Origin: Luteimonas fraxinea
GTDB taxonomy: Bacteria > Pseudomonadota > Gammaproteobacteria > Xanthomonadales > Xanthomonadaceae
Reading direction: 5' to 3'
NCBI RefSeq assembly: GCF_021233355.1
Contig: NZ_CP089507.1
Span: 1,612,001-1,676,000, forward strand
Length of the DNA: 64,000 nt
Shown piece after piece: positions 44,227 to 53,347 of the stretch. Under the pieces are notes generated by a model that saw only the letters and a list, made by a program, of their open reading frames with translations, searched no databases and was not told the origin of the DNA. A program made the translations under genes and the position numbers. Each line of letters opens with the position of its first letter. Position 1 is the stretch's first letter.

Positions 44227-45912
44227 ATGACCACTCCCCAGGCACTGCTCGACACCCACGGCCCACGCGAATCGATGGAGTACGACGTCGTCGTCGTGGG
44301 CGCAGGCCCCGGCGGACTGGCGACCGCGATCCGGCTCAAGCAGCTGGCCGCCGAAGCGGGCCGCGAGGTGTCGGTCTGCGTGCTGGAGAAGGGCTCCGAG
44401 CCGGGCGCGCACATCCTGTCGGGCGCGATCATCGACCCGCGTGCGCTGACCGAACTGATTCCGGACTGGAAAGAGAAAGGCGCGCCGCTGAAGCAGGCGG
44501 TCACCCGCGACGAGTTCCTGTTCCTCGACGAGACCGGCCAGAAGTCGACGCCGGATTTCTTCCTGCCCGACTGCTTCAAGAACCACGGCAACTACATCAT
44601 CAGCCTCGGCGCGCTGGTGCGCTGGCTGGCCACGCAGGCCGAAGCGCTGGGCGTGGAAATCTTCCCCGGCTTCGCGGCCGCTGAAGTGTTGTATGCCGAA
44701 GACGGACACGTGCGCGGCGTCGCGACCGGCAACCTCGGCATCGGCAAGGACGGACAGCCGACCGGTGAATTCCAGCTCGGCATGGAACTGCTCGCGAAGT
44801 ACACGATCTTCGCCGAAGGCTCGCGCGGCCAGCTCGGTCGCGAACTGATCGCGAAGTTCGCGCTGGACGAAGGCCGAGACCCGCAGAGCTATGGTCTCGG
44901 CATCAAGGAGCTGTGGCAGATCGATCCGGCGAAGCACGAGCCGGGCCTGGTCGTGCACACCGCCGGCTGGCCGCTCGACGGCGACACCTACGGCGGCTCG
45001 TTCGTCTATCACGCCGAGGACGGCAAGCTCGCGATCGGTCTGGTGGTCGGCCTCGATTACAGGAACCCCTGGCTGAGCCCGTTCGAGGAATTCCAGCGCT
45101 TCAAGACGCACCCAGCGATCCGCAAGTATCTCGAAGGCGGCAAGCGCATCGGCTACGGCGCGCGTTCGATCACCGCCGGCGGCCTGCTGTCGATCCCGAA
45201 GCTCGTGTTCCCGGGCGGCGCCTTCGTCGGCTGCGAGGCCGGCACGCTCAATGCCAGCCGCATCAAGGGCAGCCACGCCGCGATCAAGACCGGCATGCTC
45301 GCCGCCGAGGCTGCATTCGCCGCGCTCGGCGAGAGCCGCAGTGGTGACGAACTGGCCGCGTATCCGGTCGCGTTCGAGGCCAGCTGGCTGCACGCCGAGC
45401 TGTCGCAGTCGAAGAACTTCAAGCAGTGGTTCAAGAAGGGCCGCACCACCGCGACGCTGATGACCGGCATCGAGCAGTGGCTGCTGCCCAAACTCGGCAT
45501 GCGCGTGCCGCCGTGGACGATCCATCGCGACAAGGCCGACCACGCGTGCCTCGAGCCCGCCGCGCAGCACACGAAGATCGAGTACCCGAAGCCCGATGGC
45601 GCGCTGACCTTCGACCGTCTGAGTTCGGTGTACCTCTCGAGCACCAACCACGACGAGGATCAGCCGGCGCATCTGACGTTGAAGGACGCCTCGGTGCCGG
45701 TCGACGTGAACCTGGCGACCTACGCCGGGCCCGAAGCGCGCTATTGCCCGGCCGCGGTCTACGAATTCCTCGACGGCCCGGACGGCCCGTTCCTGCGGAT
45801 CAACGCGCAGAACTGCGTGCACTGCAAGACCTGCGACATCAAGGATCCGACCCAGAACATCGTCTGGGTCGCACCGCAGGGCGGTGGCGGTCCGAACTAC
45901 GCAGGGATGTAA
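44227..45912 (+). CDS. electron-transfer flavoprotein-ubiquinone oxidoreductase
   Basis: Inner-membrane-associated flavoprotein with a 4Fe-4S cluster that passes electrons from ETF (fatty-acid and amino-acid oxidation) to ubiquinone. The 561-residue enzyme begins with a Rossmann FAD site VVVGAGPGGLATAI (about 20-33). GRELIAKF, the quinone-binding LVVGLDYRNPWLSPFEEFQRFKTHP region and a C-terminal ferredoxin-like domain follow. Cluster cysteines are in RYCPAAVYEF and NCVHCKTCDIKDP. The ATG at 44227 is used; a second ATG at 44275 lies just before the FAD motif. A FadL-type transporter gene is nearby. Confidence 0.95.
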   Translation: MTTPQALLDTHGPRESMEYDVVVVGAGPGGLATAIRLKQLAAEAGREVSVCVLEKGSEPGAHILSGAIIDPRALTELIPDWKEKGAPLKQAVTRDEFLFLDETGQKSTPDFFLPDCFKNHGNYIISLGALVRWLATQAEALGVEIFPGFAAAEVLYAEDGHVRGVATGNLGIGKDGQPTGEFQLGMELLAKYTIFAEGSRGQLGRELIAKFALDEGRDPQSYGLGIKELWQIDPAKHEPGLVVHTAGWPLDGDTYGGSFVYHAEDGKLAIGLVVGLDYRNPWLSPFEEFQRFKTHPAIRKYLEGGKRIGYGARSITAGGLLSIPKLVFPGGAFVGCEAGTLNASRIKGSHAAIKTGMLAAEAAFAALGESRSGDELAAYPVAFEASWLHAELSQSKNFKQWFKKGRTTATLMTGIEQWLLPKLGMRVPPWTIHRDKADHACLEPAAQHTKIEYPKPDGALTFDRLSSVYLSSTNHDEDQPAHLTLKDASVPVDVNLATYAGPEARYCPAAVYEFLDGPDGPFLRINAQNCVHCKTCDIKDPTQNIVWVAPQGGGGPNYAGM

Positions 45913-46012
45913 GGTCCATGCCGGCACTGCCGGCCGGACGCAGCATTCTTGAAAACCTGCCCGTATACTCGGGCGCAGCTGTGGCCGCGGGCCATGTCGC
46001 CAAGGGTGCTTC

Positions 46013-46528
46013 GTGCGTAATTACGATCTCGAGTTCCTCAAGCGCTTCTCGATGGTGTTGGGCTTTCTGACCATCGTGACGCTGGGCCTGATGGTGGGTG
46101 CCTGGTATCTGCACAACTCGCTGCCCACGGATGTGCCGCCGAATGTCGCCAAGCGCACCGAGGCGCGCATCGCGCCGGTCGGCGCGGTCTATGCTGGTGC
46201 GACCGGTGCCGCGTCGCAGGCAGCGGCCACTGCCGCCGCCGCGGCGGCTGCAGCTGCGCAGGTCGCCTACGGCGGCACCACCGACGGTTCGGTGATCTAC
46301 CAGAACCTGTGCGCGGGCTGCCACACCTCGGGCGCCGGTGGCGCGCCAACGCTCGATCACCAGCACTGGGATGCACGCATCGCCCAGGGCACCGAGACGC
46401 TGTACCGCCACTCGATCGAAGGCTTCACCGGCGCGGCCGGCGTGATGCCCGCTCGCGGCGGCAATCCGGCGCTCAACGACGAGCAGATGCACGCCGCGGT
46501 CGACTGGATGGTCGACAACCTCAAGTAA
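46013..46528 (+). CDS. membrane-anchored c-type cytochrome (c5-like)
   Basis: Protein of 171 residues: one N-terminal helix (about 13-34), an Ala-rich linker (about 60-86), then a class I cytochrome c domain. Heme binding is CAGCH (C100, C103, H104), with probable axial M145 in GVMPARGG. It should face the periplasm and carry electrons, possibly to the aa3 oxidase encoded 10-14 kb away. The start is a GTG at 46013. A TATACT -10-like box lies about 45 bases upstream. A terminator follows the stop. Confidence 0.9.
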   Translation: MRNYDLEFLKRFSMVLGFLTIVTLGLMVGAWYLHNSLPTDVPPNVAKRTEARIAPVGAVYAGATGAASQAAATAAAAAAAAAQVAYGGTTDGSVIYQNLCAGCHTSGAGGAPTLDHQHWDARIAQGTETLYRHSIEGFTGAAGVMPARGGNPALNDEQMHAAVDWMVDNLK

Positions 46529-46556
46529 CGTTCGCCGGGTACGTTGCCCGTCCCAG

Positions 46557-46583
46557 ACGCCGCCTCTCCGGGCGGCGTTTTCG
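46557..46583 (+). terminator. intrinsic terminator after cytochrome gene
   Basis: Stem ACGCCGCC/GGGCGGCGT with a short loop is followed by TTTTCG, 29 bases after the cytochrome stop and about 32 bases before the next start. Confidence 0.82.
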
Positions 46584-46614
46584 TGTGAGGCCACCAAGGG
46601 CCGATGGAGTTCCG

Positions 46615-48321
46615 ATGTTCCGACCGACCGCCGCCCTGCTCGCCGTCGCGCTGCTCGCCGCCTGCCAGTCCACCGCGCCCGCACCGGGCAGCGCCACCAT
46701 CACCATTGGCGAACTGCACCGCGTGCCGATGGCGGGACCTGCGCAGATCGAAGGCCGCGTGACCGCAGGCTTCGAAGGTCTGGGCGGCTTCTTCGTGCAG
46801 GACGCCGGTGACGGCGATGCAACGACGCCCGATGCGGTGTTCGTGCAGGTGCCGACCGGTCTCCCGCTCCCGGCCCTGGGCGCGCACGTGCGCGCGCTCG
46901 GCCTCCGCGAAGACGGCGACACCGTGCATCTGCGCGCCCAGCGTGTGGACGTCCTGCCGACGCCCGCGCCGGCGATCGCGGCGCGCGTGCTCGATGCGCC
47001 GCCGGCGGACTGGTCAGCGCTCGCCGGCACCTGGGTGCGCATCGACGCGCCGCTGACGTTGACCGGCCAGCATGAGCGCGCGCGTCGCGGCACGCTGGCC
47101 GCGAGTTTCGACGGCCGGCTTTTCACGCCGACCGAGATCGCACGCCCCGGCGCCGATGCCGCGCGCGTCGCCTCCGACAATGCGCGTCGCCGCGTGCTGC
47201 TCGACGACGGCCGCGAAGATGCACCGACCGATGGCCAGCTCTGGTATCTGCCCGACACCGCGCAGGCCCTGCGCAGCGGCAGCGTGCTGACCGGCATCGA
47301 AGGCGTGGTCGACCATCGCCACGGCGCCTGGCGCCTGCAGCTCACCGCGCCGCTGCAACCGCAGCCGGCCTCGCGTCCGCCAGCGCCGGTGGTCGGCGGC
47401 GACGTGCGCATCGCCGCGTTCAATCTGCAGAACCTGTTCAACGGCGACGGCCGCGGCGGTGGCTTCCCGACCCCGCGCGGCGCGCGCACGCCCGAGGAAC
47501 TGACGCGCCAGATCGAAGGGCTGGTCGCGACGATCGCCGCGCTCGATGTCGATGTCGCCGCGTTGATGGAACTCGAGAACGACGGCTACGACGCCCAGTC
47601 GAGCATCGCCGCGCTGGTCGACGCATTGAATGCCGAAGGCCCCGCGCACGACTGGCGCTTCGTCGATGCAGGCGAAGGTCCGGGGACGAATGCGATCCGC
47701 GTCGGCCTGATCTACCGCGACACGCGCGTGCGCACGAAGGGTCAGCCGGCGACGCTCGACGGCGGCCCGTTCGCCGAACTCAGCCGCGTGCCGCTGGCGC
47801 AGGCCTTCGTGCCGCTGCGCAATGGACGCGCGAACGGCCTCGATTTCAGCGTCGTCGCCGTGCACTTCAAGTCCAAGGGTTGCGGCGAAGCCGAAGGCCC
47901 GAATCTGGATCAGCGCGACGGCCAGGCGTGCTGGAACGCGGCCCGCGTCGACTCCGCGCAGCGCCTGCGCGACTGGCTGGCCACTGCGCCCACCGGCACT
48001 GGCGATCGCGTCGCGGTGGTCGGCGACTTCAACGCCTATGCGATGGAAGACCCGGTGCGCGTGTTCACCGACGCCGGCTGGCGCGACCCGTTCGCCGGCG
48101 GCGACGGCGACACGCACTACAGCTTCGTGTTCGACGGCCAGGCCGGTCGCCTCGACCACCTGCTGCTCGGCCCGTCCCTCGCCGCGCGCGTGGCCGGCGC
48201 GGCGAAGTGGCACAGCAACGCGGACGAACCCGTCGACACCCGCGAACGCGAAGCGGCCGGACCGTGGCGCAGTTCGGATCACGATCCGCTGGTGGTGGGG
48301 CTGCGGCTGCGCGGTCGCTGA
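46615..48321 (+). CDS. ExeM/NucH-like extracellular nuclease, lipoprotein signal
   Basis: Probable secreted or surface-attached nuclease of 568 residues. The signal peptide has a lipobox (LLAACQS, Cys near 18). Residues about 30-260 form an OB-like/accessory region. A C-terminal endonuclease/exonuclease/phosphatase domain runs from RIAAFNLQNLFNGDG (about 265) through DVAALMELEND (metal Glu), VVAVHFKSKG, VVGDFNAY and the final SSDHDPLVVGL (catalytic His). This matches the ExeM family of extracellular DNases, which free phosphate from DNA and trim biofilm. RNase or phosphodiesterase activity is possible. Confidence 0.85.
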   Translation: MFRPTAALLAVALLAACQSTAPAPGSATITIGELHRVPMAGPAQIEGRVTAGFEGLGGFFVQDAGDGDATTPDAVFVQVPTGLPLPALGAHVRALGLREDGDTVHLRAQRVDVLPTPAPAIAARVLDAPPADWSALAGTWVRIDAPLTLTGQHERARRGTLAASFDGRLFTPTEIARPGADAARVASDNARRRVLLDDGREDAPTDGQLWYLPDTAQALRSGSVLTGIEGVVDHRHGAWRLQLTAPLQPQPASRPPAPVVGGDVRIAAFNLQNLFNGDGRGGGFPTPRGARTPEELTRQIEGLVATIAALDVDVAALMELENDGYDAQSSIAALVDALNAEGPAHDWRFVDAGEGPGTNAIRVGLIYRDTRVRTKGQPATLDGGPFAELSRVPLAQAFVPLRNGRANGLDFSVVAVHFKSKGCGEAEGPNLDQRDGQACWNAARVDSAQRLRDWLATAPTGTGDRVAVVGDFNAYAMEDPVRVFTDAGWRDPFAGGDGDTHYSFVFDGQAGRLDHLLLGPSLAARVAGAAKWHSNADEPVDTREREAAGPWRSSDHDPLVVGLRLRGR

Positions 48322-48352
48322 GCCAATGAGGCCCTCTGACGCTTGATCAAAG

Positions 48353-48375
48353 CCTTCCCCCGCAAGCGGGGGAGG
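48353..48375. repeat. C/G-rich hairpin repeat
   Basis: Arms CCTTCCCCCG and CGGGGGAGG around loop CAAG, nearly identical to the hairpins at 1808-1960. It lies 31 bases after the nuclease stop and may also help end that transcript. Confidence 0.75.
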
Positions 48376-48431
48376 GGTTGATTTCGCGAGGCGGTTCGAT
48401 CCCACCCACAGCCCCATCGCGACCGCCCCGT

Positions 48432-48437
48432 TATCAT
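48432..48437 (+). promoter_or_regulatory. TATCAT box implying a leaderless hydrolase transcript
   Basis: TATCAT ends 6 bases before the hydrolase ATG (TATCATGGGCGCATG), the same spacing and GGCGC context as the box before the DUF1820 gene. It predicts a transcript starting at the ATG. Confidence 0.5.
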
Positions 48438-48443
48438 GGGCGC

Positions 48444-49112
48444 ATGACGTCCCCCACGTTCCCCACGCAATCCGGGCCGCTGCTGCTGCCCGGTCCCGCC
48501 GGCGACCTCGAAGCCGCGATCGATCTGCCCGATGCCGATGTCGCGGCATTGCCGTTCGTCGCCGTGGTCTGCCATCCGCTGCCCACCGAGGGCGGCACGA
48601 TGCACAACAAGGTCGTCACGATGGTCGCGCGCACGCTGCGCGAACTCGGCGCGGCGACGGTGCGTTTCAACTTCCGCGGCACCGGTACGTCCGATGGCAC
48701 CTACGACGACGGCATCGGCGAGATCGACGACCTTACTGCGGTCGTCGAATGGGTCCGCCGCGAGCGACCCGGCCACGCGCTGTGGCTCGCCGGTTTCAGC
48801 TTCGGCGCCTACGTGTCGTTGCGCGCAGCCGATGCTTTGCAGCCGGACGTGCTGATCTCGGTCGCGCCGCCAGCCGGGCGCTGGGATTTCGAGTCGATCG
48901 TGCTGCCGACCTGTCCGTGGCTGGTGATCCAGGGCGAGGCCGACGAGATCGTCGATCCGCAGGCCGTGTACGACTGGCTCGACGACAGCGGCGCGCAGGC
49001 CGAACTCGTGCGCATGCCCGAGACGAGCCACTTCTTCCACCGCCGCATGATCGATCTGCGCGGCGTGGTGAAGCACTGGGCCACGCCGCACCTGACGCAG
49101 GCCGCGGGTTGA
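48444..49112 (+). CDS. alpha/beta hydrolase (dienelactone-hydrolase-like)
   Basis: Cytoplasmic hydrolase of 222 residues. The N-terminal core has VVCHPLPTEGGTMHNKVV, a feature of a conserved group of uncharacterised alpha/beta hydrolases, then VRFNFRGTGTSDG. The nucleophile is Ser in AGFSFGAYVS (about 117-126), the acid Asp in IQGEADEIVDP, and the His in ETSHFFHRR. The substrate is unknown. The ATG at 48444 follows a TATCAT box so closely that the transcript may be leaderless. zapE lies 46 bases downstream in the same direction. Confidence 0.88.
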   Translation: MTSPTFPTQSGPLLLPGPAGDLEAAIDLPDADVAALPFVAVVCHPLPTEGGTMHNKVVTMVARTLRELGAATVRFNFRGTGTSDGTYDDGIGEIDDLTAVVEWVRRERPGHALWLAGFSFGAYVSLRAADALQPDVLISVAPPAGRWDFESIVLPTCPWLVIQGEADEIVDPQAVYDWLDDSGAQAELVRMPETSHFFHRRMIDLRGVVKHWATPHLTQAAG

Positions 49113-49158
49113 TGCGCGCGTGGCCGCTTCGGGCGCACGCGCGCCGGACGCGCTGCGC

Positions 49159-50352
49159 ATGAGCGCACTGCCGACACCCTCCGAACGCTACGCAGCGGGT
49201 GTCTCCCGCGGCGACTGGCAATCCGATCCCGCGCAGCAGCCGGCGCTGGTCGAACTCGACCGCCTGCATGCCGCGCTGATCGAACCGCCTGCGCGACGCG
49301 GCATGCTCGGCCGCCTGTTCGGTAGCGGCGATGCGCCCGACGTGCCGGCCGGTCTGTACCTGTGGGGCGGCGTGGGTCGCGGCAAGACCTTCATGATCGA
49401 TCTGTTCCATGACGGATTGCCCCTGCAGTCGATGCGCTCCGCGGCGTCGGATGATGCGACGCCCGCACCGGCGGTGAAGGATCCCGCGCGTCACGCGACG
49501 CCCGATCCGAAACTCGGCCGCAAACGCCGCACCCATTTCCACCGCTTCATGCGCGAGGTCCACGAATCGTTGCGCGCGCACAGCGGCGAGCGCGATCCAC
49601 TCGCGGCGATCGTTCGCGGCTGGCGCGACGCAGGCCTGCGCGTGCTGGTGCTCGACGAGTTCTTCGTCAGCGACATCGGCGACGCGATGCTGCTCGCGCG
49701 CCTGCTCGACCGCATGTTCGCCGACGGCATCGTGCTGGTGACCAGTTCCAACGTCGACCCCAAGGATCTCTACAAGGATGGCCTGCAGCGCGCGCGCTTC
49801 ATGCCGGCGATCGAGCTGCTGCAACGTCACACCCGCGTGGTGTATCTGGAAAGCGACACCGACTACCGCATGCGCGCACTGACGCGTTCGCCGGTCTACC
49901 GCACGCCGCTCGATGCGGACTCCGACAGTTGGCTCGACACGCGCTGGCACGAACTCGGCGGCGACGACGAGCACCGCGATGCCGGCGTCGAGATCGACGG
50001 TCGCCGCATCTGCGTGCGTGCACGCACGCCGGGCATGGCGTGGTTCGATTTCGACGCGCTGTGCGAAGGCCCGTGCGGCGCCAGCGACTACATCCAGGTC
50101 GCAACCGAATTCCACACCGTGCTGCTCGGCGGCATCCCGCACATGGATGCCACCCGCGACGACGCCGCGCGCCGCTTCGTCACCCTGATCGACGAGCTCT
50201 ACGACCGCCACGTCAATCTGGTCTGCACCGCGGCCGCCGAACCGCCAGCGTTGTACTCGGGCGAACGTCTGACCGGCGCGTTCGAGCGCACCGCGTCGCG
50301 CCTGATCGAGATGCGCAGCGCCGAATACCTGGCCCGCGAACACCGCGGCTGA
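49159..50352 (+). CDS. zapE: ZapE/AFG1-family ATPase
   Basis: AAA+-type ATPase of about 397 residues. ZapE associates with the Z ring and matters at low oxygen or high temperature in Escherichia coli. The Walker A is GGVGRGKT (70-77), Walker B is VLVLDEFF (D166, E167), and TSSNVDPKDLYKDGLQRARFMPAI is the sensor/arginine-finger region, all family hallmarks. The segment at about 88-125, before THFHRFM, is a longer, Ala/Asp/Pro-rich insertion than expected. The start ATG at 49159 begins after a region in frame with the end of the preceding gene. Confidence 0.93.
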   Translation: MSALPTPSERYAAGVSRGDWQSDPAQQPALVELDRLHAALIEPPARRGMLGRLFGSGDAPDVPAGLYLWGGVGRGKTFMIDLFHDGLPLQSMRSAASDDATPAPAVKDPARHATPDPKLGRKRRTHFHRFMREVHESLRAHSGERDPLAAIVRGWRDAGLRVLVLDEFFVSDIGDAMLLARLLDRMFADGIVLVTSSNVDPKDLYKDGLQRARFMPAIELLQRHTRVVYLESDTDYRMRALTRSPVYRTPLDADSDSWLDTRWHELGGDDEHRDAGVEIDGRRICVRARTPGMAWFDFDALCEGPCGASDYIQVATEFHTVLLGGIPHMDATRDDAARRFVTLIDELYDRHVNLVCTAAAEPPALYSGERLTGAFERTASRLIEMRSAEYLAREHRG

Positions 50353-50431
50353 GTCGCGAGCCGGCACAGCCGACGCGCAGATCACGCCTCCGGCGCATAC
50401 CGCCGACCGCCCCGCCGCACATATCCGTCCA

Positions 50432-50451
50432 TCCGGATCGAACGATCCGGA
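50432..50451. promoter_or_regulatory. perfect 9-base dyad before TonB receptor gene
   Basis: TCCGGATCG-AA-CGATCCGGA is a perfect inverted repeat with 9-base arms and a 2-base centre, about 80 bases after the zapE stop and 195 bases before the receptor start. No T run follows. Its minus strand contains GTCCGGATCG, also present in the second dyad at 50549-50565, suggesting paired operator sites for one regulator. Confidence 0.45.
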
Positions 50452-50548
50452 CATGCCGATCCGTCCGCAGGCGATCGCGGCGCGGACACAGCGATGCGGT
50501 CACAGCGCGGTTCGCCGGCATTTGCCGCTGCCGGCGTTCAACGGTCGA

Positions 50549-50565
50549 CAGTCCGGATCGGACTG
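50549..50565. promoter_or_regulatory. second dyad sharing the GTCCGGATCG core
   Basis: CAGTCCG-GAT-CGGACTG is a perfect 7-base dyad centred 90 bases before the receptor ATG. A TTGACA hexamer lies at 50589-50594, about 24 bases downstream, although its -10 partner is weak. A dyad next to a promoter element fits a regulator site; the regulator is not known. The rest of 50353-50646 contains no supported gene. Confidence 0.45.
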
Positions 50566-50646
50566 ACACAAGTCCACATCACCATTTTTTGACACGCGGC
50601 ACCCGTGGCTCACTGCCTGCCCCACGGACTTATTGCGGTGCAGCAA

Positions 50647-53277
50647 ATGCCACGATCCTCGCGTCTCGCCGCCGCCGTTCTGGCGGCCCTCGTTGTCCCC
50701 GCTGCGGTATCGGCGCAAACGCCGGCGACCGGTGAGGCGCGCACGCTCAACACGGTCACGGTGACCGGCTCCAACATCCGCCGCGCGGAAGCCGAGGGCA
50801 GCAATCCGGTGCAGGTCATCGACGCCGAGGAACTGGCGACCTCGGGCAAGGTCACCGTCGCCGACGTGCTGCGCTCGATCTCGGCCAACACCGGCAACGC
50901 GACCAACGAGACCAGCAACAGCGGCTGGGCCTCGGGCTCGGCGGGCATCGGCCTGCGCGGGCTGTCGCAGAAGAACACGCTGGTGCTGCTCAACGGCCGG
51001 CGCCTGGCGAACTACGGCTTCCCGGCCGGCGGCCTGTCGGACACCTTCGTCAATCTCAACGCGTTGCCGCTGGTCGCGGTCGAGCGCATCGAAGTGCTCA
51101 AGGACGGCGCGTCGGCGGTCTACGGATCGGACGCGGTCGCGGGCGTGGTCAACATCATCACCCGGCAGAACTTCCAGGGGCTGGAAGTCGGCGGCAGCTA
51201 CGGCACGTCGGACGAAGGCGGCCTCGACACGCGCCGCGCACGACTGGTCGGCGGCATCGGCGATCTCGACACCGACGGCTACAACCTGCTGGTCAGCGTC
51301 GAAGCCTACGACCGCGAACGCCTCGACCAGGACCAGCGCGACCTCACCGCGTCCGGCATCTACAGCGATCTGCCCGGCGGGCGCTGGAACGGCTGGTCGG
51401 CGAAGGGCGCGCGCTTCCTCGTCGGCGGCCGCTCGGTGCCGTTCCTCGACGCCGCGGGCAACTGCCCCGAAGGCATGACGCTGACGCCGAGCGCGCCGAT
51501 CGACGGACTCGCCGGCGACACCTGCGCGATCAACCTCGCGCCCTACACCACGCTGATTCCGTCGACCGAGCGCTACCAGGCCTTCGTCAACGGCACCGTG
51601 CGCCTGACCGACGACGTCGACCTGTTCGGCGAAGCGCTGGTCAGCCAGATCCGCGGCGCGTCGATCTTCGGCTCCAGCCCGTACTTCACCCTCGAAGGCG
51701 GCCGCTTCGCGCTCAACGCGCAGACCGGGCTCGCCGAGCCGGTGTCGAACCTGCTGCCGGCCGGCAATCCCTACAACCCCTACGGCGTGCCGACGCAGAT
51801 CGAATACACGTTCTTCGATCTCGGCCAGTCGCTGAAGACCAACCGCTCCGATTCGTTCCGCATCCTCGGCGGCGCGCGCGGCCGCGGCGAACGCTTCGAC
51901 TGGGAATTCACCGGCTTCTTCGCCAAGAGCACCGAAGAGGAGACCGTCGCCGGCGGCTTCGCCAACCGCTGGCCGCTGGCGCAGTCGCTGGCCGATGGTT
52001 CCTTGAACCTGCACGAGCCCGGCGCGACCGCGCCGGCGGTGCTCGATGCGATCCGCCTGTCGACGGTGCGCGAGGCGCAGTCGTCGCTGCACGGCTTCGA
52101 CTTCAAGTTCAACGGTGATCTGTTCGATCTGCCGGCCGGCCCGGTCGGGTTCGCCGCCGGCATCGAGGCGCGCACCGAATCGCTGACCTCACGCAATCCA
52201 TGGCAGATCGACGCCGGCCTGCAGGTGCGTCCTGCGATCGCTGCGGTCGACGGCGAGCGTGACGTCGCTGCGCTCTACGCCGAGTTCAACGTGCCGATCG
52301 TCAAGGGTCTGGACCTGCAGCTCGCCGGTCGCGGCGACGACTACAGCGATTTCGGCAGCGCCTTCTCGCCCAAGGCCGGCATTCGCTGGCAGGCGCTCGA
52401 CACCCTGCTGGTGCGCGCCTCGGCGTCGCGTGGGTTCCGCGCGCCGTCGCTGTCGGAGAACTCGGCCTCGACCAACATCTCCTACGGCAGCGTCGTCGAT
52501 CCTTTCGATCCCGACATCGCCGGCTCGCGCCAGAGCCCGACCTTCTTCACCGTCGGCAACACCGAACTCGATCCCGAACGCACGAAGTCCTACAACGTCG
52601 GCTTCGTCGTCTCGCCTTGGGCCGACACGAGTCTGTCGCTGGACTGGTACCGCATCGAACTCGACAACCTGATCGGCACCAACAATTCGACGACGATCGT
52701 GCAGAACAACGATCCCGCCGATGTGATCCGCGACGCGCGCGGCAAGCTGGTCGCCGTCTACAACCGCTACCAGAACCTCACCGCGCTCAAGACCTCGGGC
52801 CTGGACGCGGAGTTCAACCAGACCTTCCGCACCGGCGCGGGCGACTTCAGGATCGCCAGCGTCTACACCCACGTGCTCGACTACAGCCGTCCGCAGGTCG
52901 TCGGTGGTCCGCTGGTCGATTACGCCGGCAGCAACCTCGGCCCGTCGCTGCCGCGCAACAAGCTGACCTCGCGCTTCGGCTGGTCGACCGGCGATTTCGA
53001 AACCGCGCTGACCTGGTACCGCACCGGCGGCTATGACCAGAAGGCGAGCGTCGCGGCGACCGCGGTGCAGTCGCGCGTCGATGCCTACGACCAGCTCGAT
53101 CTCTACGCCGGCTGGTCGGGCATCGAGGGCCTGACGCTGTACGCCAAGGTCGACAACCTCCTGGATGAAGAACCGCCGCACGACGCCTCGTTCCCCGGGA
53201 TTCGCGCGCCGTATGACTTCAGCCAGTACGACCTGCGTGGGCGGTATTTCCAGGTGGGGTTCGATTACCGGTTCTGA
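50647..53277 (+). CDS. TonB-dependent outer-membrane receptor
   Basis: Outer-membrane active transporter of 876 residues. A signal peptide (about 1-23, AVLAALVVPAAVSAQ) is followed by an early TVTVTGSNIRR segment and a plug domain with VADVLRSISAN, GLSQKNTLVLLNGRRLANYG and VERIEVLKDGASAVYGSDAVAGVVNIIT (about 50-175). A 22-strand barrel follows, ending DLRGRYFQVGFDYRF with the terminal Phe. The substrate is unknown; the group is widespread in Xanthomonadaceae. The start ATG at 50647 replaces an upstream in-frame codon because it begins the signal peptide. A secreted carboxypeptidase gene lies downstream, so peptide uptake is plausible. Confidence 0.93.
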   Translation: MPRSSRLAAAVLAALVVPAAVSAQTPATGEARTLNTVTVTGSNIRRAEAEGSNPVQVIDAEELATSGKVTVADVLRSISANTGNATNETSNSGWASGSAGIGLRGLSQKNTLVLLNGRRLANYGFPAGGLSDTFVNLNALPLVAVERIEVLKDGASAVYGSDAVAGVVNIITRQNFQGLEVGGSYGTSDEGGLDTRRARLVGGIGDLDTDGYNLLVSVEAYDRERLDQDQRDLTASGIYSDLPGGRWNGWSAKGARFLVGGRSVPFLDAAGNCPEGMTLTPSAPIDGLAGDTCAINLAPYTTLIPSTERYQAFVNGTVRLTDDVDLFGEALVSQIRGASIFGSSPYFTLEGGRFALNAQTGLAEPVSNLLPAGNPYNPYGVPTQIEYTFFDLGQSLKTNRSDSFRILGGARGRGERFDWEFTGFFAKSTEEETVAGGFANRWPLAQSLADGSLNLHEPGATAPAVLDAIRLSTVREAQSSLHGFDFKFNGDLFDLPAGPVGFAAGIEARTESLTSRNPWQIDAGLQVRPAIAAVDGERDVAALYAEFNVPIVKGLDLQLAGRGDDYSDFGSAFSPKAGIRWQALDTLLVRASASRGFRAPSLSENSASTNISYGSVVDPFDPDIAGSRQSPTFFTVGNTELDPERTKSYNVGFVVSPWADTSLSLDWYRIELDNLIGTNNSTTIVQNNDPADVIRDARGKLVAVYNRYQNLTALKTSGLDAEFNQTFRTGAGDFRIASVYTHVLDYSRPQVVGGPLVDYAGSNLGPSLPRNKLTSRFGWSTGDFETALTWYRTGGYDQKASVAATAVQSRVDAYDQLDLYAGWSGIEGLTLYAKVDNLLDEEPPHDASFPGIRAPYDFSQYDLRGRYFQVGFDYRF

Positions 53278-53347
53278 TGGTTTTGCAGGTCCGCCTTAAT
53301 TGCGAACCAACATGCTTTTTCGGATCGCGGAATTTTTTGATTCCGTC

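Noticed and set aside
48387-48410. GGTTCGATCCC resembling a tRNA T-loop
   Set aside because: The flanking bases do not form acceptor, D or anticodon arms; the match is a chance piece of an intergenic repeat region.
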